Source of the DNA: Bostrychus sinensis
Taxonomy: Eukaryota; Chordata; Actinopteri; Gobiiformes; Eleotridae
Direction of reading: 5' to 3'
Assembly (NCBI GenBank): GCA_020698575.1
Contig: CM036247.1
Location: 30,542,431-30,606,430, forward strand
DNA length: 64,000 nucleotides
The notes under the pieces are model-generated. The model did no database searches and was not told the DNA's origin. It was given only the letters and a program-made list of their open reading frames with translations. A program made the translations under genes and the position numbers. Positions 1 to 7,928 of this stretch are shown here, piece by piece; the stretch's first letter is position 1, and every line of letters begins with the position of its first letter.

Positions 1-1779
1 TCCGGCAGTTTTCACAGAGAGAATTTGCTGTATTTTCCACCGACATTTTTAAAAATATTTCCCAGACTGTAGTCGCTCGACTCATCAGATAAGTTTTTTA
101 ATCAGTAAAAGTATAAAAAACGTTTTGGGCTAACTTGGAAGATTTAAAAGATAGGCTATTATAAAAAGTTAGTCCAGGAATCAAGGAATAAAAAGTAAAA
201 GGATTAAAAAAGGAAAGTAAACCTGGTCAAAGCAGTAGCAGGGAAAAAAGCGTCTGCACTCTTCAGAAGCAGGAAGTAAATGTTTTTAAAACACTGTTTC
301 ACTGACACACATGGCACACTACATTACCTCGGTACCTTCACTTAGGTAAACCAAGTTTGCATCTTTGCATTTTGGATTCACTAATCCACATAAACATGTA
401 ACCTATAGTCAGAATGCCCAGAGAGACTGTGTCGGCCAGTCCAGGAATCAAACTTAGAGATTTTAGGCTCTAAGACGCCAACTTATGAATTTTCACGCAC
501 ACACTGGCTTCCTGTACTCAGAGCAGGAGGGAGATAGGGTGATGACAACAAGCCAGCCTCCGGGTTCAGTCAGGGGCTCACGATGTTGGTCCTCTTCCTT
601 TTGGATCTGCGGGGTGTCACAGGCTGGTGTTCCTTCTTCCTACCCGTCCAAACGTCCTACCAAGCCCAACTGCGCATGCGCACAACCCAATAGGGCATTT
701 TTTTAAATTTGGTGCGTTTTCCATCCTACCTGTCAGCTGTGCTGCAAAGAGAACGAGTGAAAACGGTGAATATGCAGTGTTTTCTACTTAATCTCACACA
801 AAGGCAGATTTGTAACTTGTGTTTCAGGCTTGTTTGACTCTTTGATTCACTGACTTTGCTTTTTTAAATCGTGTAACTGTTAGTTTGAACTGTTAGCATG
901 AAGTTACGTAAACGTGGTCTGTCACGCTGTGTGAACAGATGTGATTTTGTTGTATGTTAACACTTTTGCATTAAATTTTTTTCATGTATTTTAAATAAAT
1001 TAAATAGTTCTTGGTTAATGGCAGTTTTCTATAGAACCCCGTAAACGCAATACCATGTCTTAGTTATGATATAGATGGCATGCTGTTGCGTTTTTACACT
1101 GATTAGAAAAACAAAAACATAATGTTAGAATTATTTTAGTTCAGTTTATATACCTGGTTGTGGTGTCTTTTGATTATTAAAATACTTATTTAACATTAAA
1201 TATTAAAATTATGAAAATATTCAGATTTAAAAATAAGCTTTTGTTGACACTAAACTCCACATCTCTAATTCAACTTAAGACCTGTTGTTTAAAACTCAAA
1301 TCATTACACATTCTACCCAAAAAAAAATTAATTAATGAATAAAGGAATATCATTTATACTATTAATAGGAATAATTGCCTCTTCTAAAGTGTGATGTCAC
1401 CAGCCTTTACATTTAAGTTTAATGAAACAAAAAATTACACAAAAGATGTCAAATTGATTGCTCTGCCTCATGCATGGATGGTTATACATGTAGTAATTAT
1501 TATAACATACAAAAACACACATATGATTTGTTTTTGTGAAGTACTGATGATAAAAGAAAAACTCAACATGAAATATTGTCATTTTTTTAATGGACAGTAA
1601 ATCATATGTTTGTGAATGTTTTTGGCTTGTACCACAACTGAACAGTAACAGAACAAATTTATAATAAGTAAAACAGATTGGAGTCACTCAAAACTGACAC
1701 AATAAACTAACTAAGGCTTCAGGGCAAAAAAGCACCAGAACAGAGATATTGACATATTGTTTTAACTGTCTGTCTAGAT
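1..1779. other. Intergenic, no gene recognised
   Basis: The stretch is AT-rich with only short chance open frames, none with splice signals or recognisable protein similarity. The one CpG-richer part is about 560-700, which holds the NRF1-like motif listed separately. I see no RNA gene and no complete transposon boundary. The 5' end of the transposon that begins coding at 1780 probably lies somewhere here, but I could not identify its terminal inverted repeat. Confidence 0.6.
671..682. promoter_or_regulatory. NRF1-type palindromic motif
   Basis: The 12-base palindrome TGCGCATGCGCA matches the consensus bound by nuclear respiratory factor 1, which is common in CpG-rich vertebrate promoters. 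It stands in a locally GC-richer patch inside AT-rich DNA. No transcript start is visible nearby except the transposon-derived gene 1.1 kb downstream, so a promoter role is inference only. Confidence 0.35.
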
Positions 1780-2263
1780 ATGGAGGAAAAGTACGATGAA
1801 ATACTAGCTTTTCTCTCTGCGGGGTCATACCCGCAAAATTATGACAAATCTAAAAGGCAGAACCTCAGGAGGTACGCCTCCCAGTTCACAATAAAAGGTC
1901 AGTTGCTTTCTTAAATTTTTAAAACCTTATTTGTACACCAAGGTTCTACTGGTATGGCATGTCAGTAGATGTTGAAAAATGGGTGTGTATTTCTGATTGC
2001 AATTACATGTAAAATTAAACCTAAATGCTTAACTATACAAATAAAGTAATTCTAAAATGTCCTGATGTATGCACTACCTACTACGTTGATGATATAATTA
2101 TTCTTTGAACACTATTATTATTGTATGTTTTTAAGATTCAGGAATGTGACCAATGCCAAAAGGTTGGCGAGCTGCTTCTGTTGTGTCGGACAATTACTGT
2201 TCCAAGCATGATACCTGACAGAGTTACTTACCAGTACTCATTACTTATGTTTTTGTTTTCAAG

Positions 2264-3269
2264 CTCAACACAAGGCTGTGTGACATTCTTAACATTGAGA
2301 GGAGTGTTACTGCAGCCTACCATCCCCAAACGAATGGCTTAGATGAAAAAACAAATGACAACATAAAAAGGTATTTGCTATCATTTGTTGTCACATCTAT
2401 ACAGCTTACAAACAATAAATGTTTGTGCTTTACTGTGCCTGTCATCAGAGCCTTAAGGAAAATTGTCAATGACAAACAGGACAACTGGGACATTTTTTTG
2501 GATGCCACACTTTTCTCCTTAAGATCAAAAGTGCACACTACAACAAAAAAAAGTCCTTTTCAACTGATGTATGGCAGGGAAGCACGCTTTCCTGCAGAGG
2601 TACCTGCTGAGTTGCCGGTGAGTGTTCTCTGTAATGTCATAAAGGTGTGTATGTGTTTGTATAATAAAAACCCCTTTTTCTAGTAATTACAATTAAGGTT
2701 GTTATCCTTTTATTAGCTTGACATTTACAATATTTTCTTACAGAATTTATCTCACATACAATCTTAGATATTTGTTGGTTTAGAAATTAACTTCATGCAT
2801 TTATTCAGTGCTCCAAATAATGGTGCAATACATCAGTTTGATGTACTTGTCCAAAACTTCACAGCTGTCTACAGTACTTCTTCCAGAGGAGTCTGCTTTC
2901 GCAGACTTCACTGCAGCAAGACAGCAGGAAAGAGAAGAAGTGATGGAGACAGTAAAGCAAGAGGTCAAAAATATGCAGGAGAAACAGAAGGCTTCATATG
3001 CCAAAAAAGTGAATAAAAAATACAAAGCTGTCCAATATCAGGCAGGAGATGAGGTCCTACTCCTTAATATGAAGAAGAAAGGACGAAAAGGTGGAAGCCT
3101 TCAGCCAGATTTTTCAGGCCCATATAAGATCGAGGAAATCTGTGGCAAACGTGTGACTCTCAGAAATTCTGAAGGCAAAATCCTTCACACTGCTTACAGT
3201 ACCGACCACATCAAGCCATACCGGAGACCTGACAGGGGTGATGCTTTGTCCAAAAGCCCGGAGGTCCCA
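2264..3269 (+). other. Integrase C-terminal half (three exons)
   Basis: Exon 2264-2370 follows a TTTTCAAG acceptor and ends AAAAAG|GTATTT in phase 2. It joins exon 2449-2617 (SPFQLMYGREARFP, the usual end of a Gypsy/Ginger integrase core), which ends CCG|GTGAGT in phase 0. The next exon opens in phase 0 at 2865 and carries a basic, Gln/Glu/Lys-rich stretch, then GDEVLLLNMKKKGRKGG and FSGPYKIEEICGKRVTLRN, a GPY/F or chromo-like module. GTAAGA at 3270 is a probable donor in phase 0. Without splicing there, the frame stays open to 3431. Confidence 0.75.
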
Positions 3270-3494
3270 GTAAGACCCTCTGTAATATGTTTTGCAAAAA
3301 AAGTGCAGTCAACCCCCATGACAGTCACCACAGAAGCGAAAGAAGGTGGCCTTTTAGAAACAAATTCAGTTCTTGACATGGTCCCATGTTGCCTGTTTGG
3401 CCTTCATACCAATTTAGAGTTGCATGACTAGGAGTTGCATGTGTAAAATTGGTCCACACATAATCTTTAAGGCTGACTTAGGATAGTTCATACT

Positions 3495-3840
3495 ATTGCT
3501 AATACAAGTACTACTACAACTTCAAATACTATTATTATTTCAACTACGTCTAAGAATTCTATGACAACTACTACTGCTACTATTTCTACTACAATCAGTA
3601 CGACAACAAATACTACTACTACTACACTACTGTAACAACTACTATAACTATTAGTACTGCTATTGTCTAGCAGGTACTACTGCTGCTATGACAAGTAATA
3701 CTACAACTATTATAAGTACTACTACTTCTATTACTACTAATTCCACTACTACTACTACTACTATGACGAGTACTACTGCTGCTAATTATATTAAAATTAT
3801 AACTACTACAAGTACTACTTACACTACTAATACTACTTTT
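3495..3840. repeat. Imperfect (ACT)n trinucleotide tract
   Basis: About 345 bases made mostly of ACT/TAC/AGT trinucleotides with scattered changes. It lies between the integrase and protease parts of the transposon gene, so it is intronic or inserted in that gene. The threonine/serine-rich open frame across it is an artefact of the repeat. Confidence 0.85.
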
Positions 3841-4848
3841 ATTTTTTTGCTATACATACTATCTTCATTTAGCAGTGTTTTCACATTGTGTAAATTTTCT
3901 TTTACTCGCATGGTAGGTAATAGATGCATACCTCCACTACCTCATACAGGAACACAAGGTAAGCGTGAATTACATACTTTTACTATACAAGGATCAAGAA
4001 GTAAGATAAGATAATCCTTTCTTTGTCCCACGGGGAGAAACAGTTAACAGCGCTTCTTTCAAGAACAGCAGTGTAAGGATGCCAACAGATCAAACACTCA
4101 AACAATTATTACAGTGTAAAAACCATAAGAGGCAACGATGGAAGAAGCAATATGATTATAAACTGACTTAAGGTGTGCAAAAGACTAATATGGAATATTC
4201 TATATTACAGTACAGAACTGTATTTACAAAGGAGAGCATTGCAGGTTCATCAATACAGTGCCTTGACAAACTTTAAAGTGGTGTGTTAGCAGAGCAATTT
4301 AAATTATCATAGTAATGTTAACATGACTACAGTGAGTGGATAATTGCAATTGTCTCATTATTGCATGTGACAAAGTTATAGGTTATTGTAGAGTCTGACA
4401 GAAGCAGGGACGAAAGACTTGTGAAATTTCTCTTTCACATGGGGGGGTGAACGACGTCTGTCACTGAAGCTGCTTTCCAAAGATACTGCTTTCCATATAT
4501 TGTTTATATTTTGAGTATGGTGTGTGGGTTTGTGTTCATGCTTTTTACAGAAACTTGTGTATTATATGAACGCTGTGGTGGGGAGTGCTGTATTTGGTGG
4601 AAAGTTCCTTAGGCTCAGTAAGGTAACTGCATTGTAAAGTTATTTGTAGTTAAAGTCATGTACAGTAGTAAAGTAACTTGGCTGTACAACATTCTATAGA
4701 TGAAATTTCCAGTGGAGGAATGTTGGCTGTGCCCAGTTAATATTTCTGCACATTGGATTCTTGTTGTATGTTTTCTGATAGATTAATTTACAAACTCTTA
4801 CTTCCAAGAACTGTTTTGTATAAGTAAAGTGAATTTTTGTTATTTCAG
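3841..4848. other. Repeat-derived spacer inside transposon gene
   Basis: No coding exon is visible. Around 4005-4050 there is a piece resembling a common teleost repeat tail (AAGATAATCCTTTCTTTGTC). Around 4390-4480 there is a block with a run of G and GACGTCTGTC, also repeat-like. The missing N-terminal half of the Ulp1-like domain would be expected here and I do not find it. Confidence 0.4.
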
Positions 4849-5331
4849 AGTGTCAACATACCTGAGCTCACTCTGACAGTAATAGACCCTATGGGAAATG
4901 AGGACTATTACAGCAGAAAAGTTCTTCGCAACTGGAGGTATGAATATATAGTAGTGATGCACAAGATGAACGTGTCTGGCTATATGGTTCTTAATATATT
5001 TTAACCAGGAACTACCTAAAAATAATGGAGAGGTCAGGAGAACCATGGGAGACCAAGACTCTGCAGCATCACAATGAGCTGGACACCAGTAGCTGTGGGG
5101 TTCTGGTGATGAAGGTAATAAAGTAATTTTTTTTTTTTCATTTTCAAAGTATGACAAGATGTGCAATTAACACAGAACAGTGAAAAGACTTAAAAATATT
5201 TTCTACAAAAATGTTTTTCAGTTTGCAGAGAATTTACTCTTAACCGGCAAAAATAGAGGAGGTGTTGACTACACCTGAGGCTATCAAACAGTAGCGATGG
5301 CAGATAGCCTGTACCCTGCTAAAAAATCGGG
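4849..5331 (+). other. Ulp1-type cysteine protease C-terminal exons, broken
   Basis: Three exons in agreeing phase (4849-4937, 5009-5114, 5222-5331) encode the last part of a Ulp1/SENP-like C48 peptidase. The motif LDTSSCGVLVMK holds the presumed nucleophile Cys after the usual Asp-x2-Ser, followed by FAENLL. The N-terminal part with the catalytic His is not visible upstream, where 3500-4848 is repeat DNA. In the last exon the frame changes near 5265 and a TAG interrupts TTPEAIKQ/RWQIACTLLKNR, so the domain cannot be made intact. Confidence 0.7.
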
Positions 5332-5585
5332 GTAAGTATGAAGATGCTTGTGTATTTAGTAGCCACCAATATTGCGGTTTTTGAAATGATTGTCTTTCTA
5401 AATAATTGTCCATCATGTTTTGCAAATGTCCTTCAAATGATTTGGATTGTGTATTTTTAAGGGGTACACAATACAAAATGTTGTGTAATGATGCATAAAG
5501 GGAAGTTTATAATAACTAATTACTATATGTACTGTAATCAAGTCAATAGCCACATACAAATTAAGTTGTTCTACTGTCTTTGTAG

Positions 5586-5873
5586 GTAATGCTGAGGATT
5601 ACTGTTTAGTGTGCGGGATGCTCGAGGGAGATGCAGAGCGTAGCTTCATTGAAATGGTTTGTATGATCATATAAAAATTATTATATAAGAAAATACATGC
5701 CATACATAAATGTTTAACCAAGCTGTAATGATGTTCACACAATTTTTCCATATATATATTTCCATATCTAGGTGCAGTGCGGGAGATGCCTCCGATGGGC
5801 CCATTTTAATTGCGCACAATACAGTGATCATGAGAAGGATTACTACTGCTCTAAATGTTTGGGACAATGTTAG
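5586..5873 (+). other. PHD finger exons of the transposon gene
   Basis: Two exons (5586-5656 and 5772-5873) join as EDYCLVCGMLEGD...FIEM and VQCGRCLRWAHFNC followed by YYCSKCLGQC and a TAG stop. Spacing of Cys-x2-Cys, Cys-x2-Cys, His-x4-Cys-type and Cys-x2-Cys ligands fits a PHD zinc finger (C4HC3), a module that reads histone tails. All eight ligands are present and the frame is open, unlike the preceding protease exon. Confidence 0.75.
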
Positions 5874-6247
5874 TATTTTTCTTCTTACAGCAACAGAAGT
5901 AGAAGTATTGTGGGGATTTTGCCTCAGACATCTGCACTCACTGGGGCCCATGCTCATGACAATCCCTTTTTTAAAGCCTTTTTTTTATCATATGTTATCA
6001 TTTATCATTTTATCTCTTGCTTTAGGTCTATCCCTCTGTCTCACTCTTTTTCTTTTCTTGCTCTTTTGATGACTATTGATCAATATTAGTGTTGTCACAA
6101 TTTGTATCAGATAACTGTTATTAGCACTACTACTATTACATTGAAGATTGTTTCTTAATTATGGTATTGTTATTGTTTATGTTGTTATGGTAAACTGATT
6201 TATTGTTCTTTTTGTTAATTTCGTTGTATGTGTATGAATACAAAGTA
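5874..6247. other. AT-rich spacer
   Basis: After the transposon stop codon the sequence is AT-rich with no gene, promoter or clear repeat boundary. It runs into the minisatellite at 6248. Confidence 0.5.
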
Positions 6248-6495
6248 ACATAAAAGCATATTCTGACATGTTTATTTACATGACTAAGCATCCTACCCTG
6301 CACATAATGGTGAAGAAGCATATTCTGACATGTTATTTCACATGTAGAATCATCCTACCTTCATACAATTATGTAGAAGCATATTCTGACATGTTATTCT
6401 TCATGTCCAAACATCCTATCTGCATATAATATTGAAGAAGCATATTCTGACATGGTATTTTGACATGGCATAATGACCTACCTGTAAATAATACT
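6248..6495. repeat. Minisatellite, about 61-bp unit, four copies
   Basis: The core GCATATTCTGACATG begins at 6256, 6318, 6379 and 6440, so the units are 62, 61 and 61 bases. Each unit also has a second conserved block, ATCCTACC or a close variant. No coding role is seen. Confidence 0.9.
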
Positions 6496-6645
6496 ACTGA
6501 GTATATTCTATCCATCAAAAGATTTCAAGAATGACATTTAAAATACGTCATACATATTCTTTCTGGGAAAAAAATAAATCGTAGCGCACGGTAGGATTTT
6601 CTGACCAAGTAGGACAAGTAGGACAGATGTGTCTGTCACGTGGTC

Positions 6646-7092
6646 CTACGGTAGGACGATCTGACCGGGAAGGAAAACTTGGCAGAACACCGGTCCAAGC
6701 TGCGGTTCATAGGTTTGGTCCTCCAAAAGCTCAACAAGCCACTCGCCAGATGTCCCATTAAGTTTAACAGCGGTCGTGATGCTGCTTACGGGAGAGTTCA
6801 GCTGTTGTTCAGTGTAACGCAGCGTCAAAGTGTCAGAGTATGGCAGATGTCCTTTTAATGCCAAAATCAAAAGTTCAATAAAAACGCTCAAACGCGCCTC
6901 AAAAAGTTTAGAAGTAGGACTTCTAGCCGCTCTGGTCAAGACACTATCAGATAAAAGTTTAGATGAGTAATTGTGAAAAGAAAATATCACTGTGAAAGTA
7001 AATTTAACGTGAACAAACGTAACAAAAGAAGTTACAAAAGACGTAGACATGAGAGAAGATAAGAGCAGCGATGAAGAGGAGAAGAGAGCCAA
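6646..7092 (-). CDS. Open frame of unknown status (148 aa)
   Basis: An uninterrupted minus-strand frame lies in a locally CpG-richer region. It begins MALFSSSSLLLSSLMSTSF and ends SGEWLVELLEDQTYEPQLG plus about 17 residues, then stop. I do not recognise it. The start is serine- and phenylalanine-rich, so the first third may not be coding. The flanks contain repeated GGTAGGACGATCTGACC-like pieces (about 6585-6665), which suggests a mobile-element origin rather than a host gene. Confidence 0.15.
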   Translation of the reverse strand: MALFSSSSLLLSSLMSTSFVTSFVTFVHVKFTFTVIFSFHNYSSKLLSDSVLTRAARSPTSKLFEARLSVFIELLILALKGHLPYSDTLTLRYTEQQLNSPVSSITTAVKLNGTSGEWLVELLEDQTYEPQLGPVFCQVFLPGQIVLP

Positions 7093-7129
7093 AAAGAAGC
7101 AAAGAAGAGTGAAGAATAAAGGACCTGGG

Positions 7130-7928
7130 CATATTTAACACGGTTCACTAAAAAGGGGTGTTTTTTTGCCAAGTCGTGGGGATATCAAATTACTTTTGCT
7201 AAATGTCATATCTAAACGCATTTTACTCCACTTCAATTTAACTAGGTCTTAAGGCATGTTACGTTTATACTGAGTGAAAATGTTCTGCAGCTACACAACA
7301 TAATTATTGGTGAATAATGGTGAATTACTGGTGAACAAAGTAGAAAACATAATCATTATTAAACATGATGATTATGAGTCATGCATTTACACAAATACAG
7401 CTATACCATTATTCTGCAAAACAAACAACATATGAATGCAACTGTTTAATTGAGCAGAATGGCTTTCTCTAGCAGTATAACATCTTTTTATGTTAATTAA
7501 ACTTTGCAGAACGACCATTCTAGCCGCTAGATGGCAGTGTTAATCCACAGATGAGTCCTCCTTTTTTGATTCAATATTTTATTTTTTATTTATTTTTTTG
7601 ATAAGAATCAAAAATTCATCCTCCAATAACTTGCCAGTGAACTGTTTCATAAATGTGATGAACTGAGTTTTCAAAAAAGAGAAGTATTGGTGTGTCACAA
7701 AACAGTAAAAAGCATTCTGTTGACATCAACAACTATCTCTTGTTTTCAGTTTTGTACAGAGAATACACAATACACTATCAGAAAAAAAAAAATGTATTTT
7801 TAAGAACTGTGTGTATCTGTATTCAGAACAAATGCACACACTTAAAATGTTAATAAACATAATGACACTGTGGAATGTATTACAGAAACAGCCTTCTGAA
7901 ATGTATTTAACAAACTAGCATGAGTTAA
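7130..7928. other. 3' flank of gene A, duplicated beside gene B
   Basis: No coding exon. From about 7629 to 7920 the sequence is nearly the same as 12752-13045 downstream of gene B (for example CCAGTGAACTGTTTCATAAA), so the 3' flank was duplicated together with the gene ends. On the minus strand, AATAAA-type poly(A) signals occur around 7575-7600, roughly 330 bases past the stop codon of gene A. Confidence 0.6.

Larger units (their letters stand above)
1780..5873 (+). pseudogene. Decayed Ginger-like DNA transposon gene: integrase + Ulp1-like protease + PHD finger
   Basis: Spliced pieces run in order. Exon 1780-1897 starts MEEKYDEILAFLSAG and ends in phase 1. A Cys-x2-Cys piece near 2130-2160 (IQECDQCQKVG) resembles the integrase zinc finger. 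Exon 2264-2370 carries YHPQTNGLDEKTN, the region of the integrase catalytic Glu. Exons 2449-2617 and 2865-3269 give the rest of the integrase and a GPY/F-like module (FSGPYKI). Exons 4849-4937, 5009-5114 and 5222-5331 give a Ulp1/C48 protease C-terminus with ELDTSSCGVLVMK. Exons 5586-5656 and 5772-5873 give a C4HC3 PHD finger and a stop. Phases agree at most joins. Integrase joined to Ulp1 and PHD domains is known from Ginger DNA transposons. The copy looks dead: most of the integrase core is absent between 1898 and 2263, and the 5222-5331 exon has a frame change and an in-frame TAG. A separate host gene derived from such an element is less likely. Confidence 0.75.

Noticed and set aside
485..706. 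73-codon frame overlapping the NRF1-like motif
   Set aside because: Short, no recognisable similarity and no splice context.
1780..3431. Gypsy LTR retrotransposon
   Set aside because: No reverse transcriptase, protease or LTRs are seen, and spliced Ulp1 and PHD exons follow the integrase, which fits a Ginger-type DNA transposon better.
3688..4014. Thr/Ser-rich plus-strand open frame
   Set aside because: It is a translation of the (ACT)n tract and has no splice or family support.
6248..6495. CRISPR-like array because of regular spacing
   Set aside because: Units are contiguous and similar throughout, with no unique spacers; this is vertebrate DNA, so it is a minisatellite.
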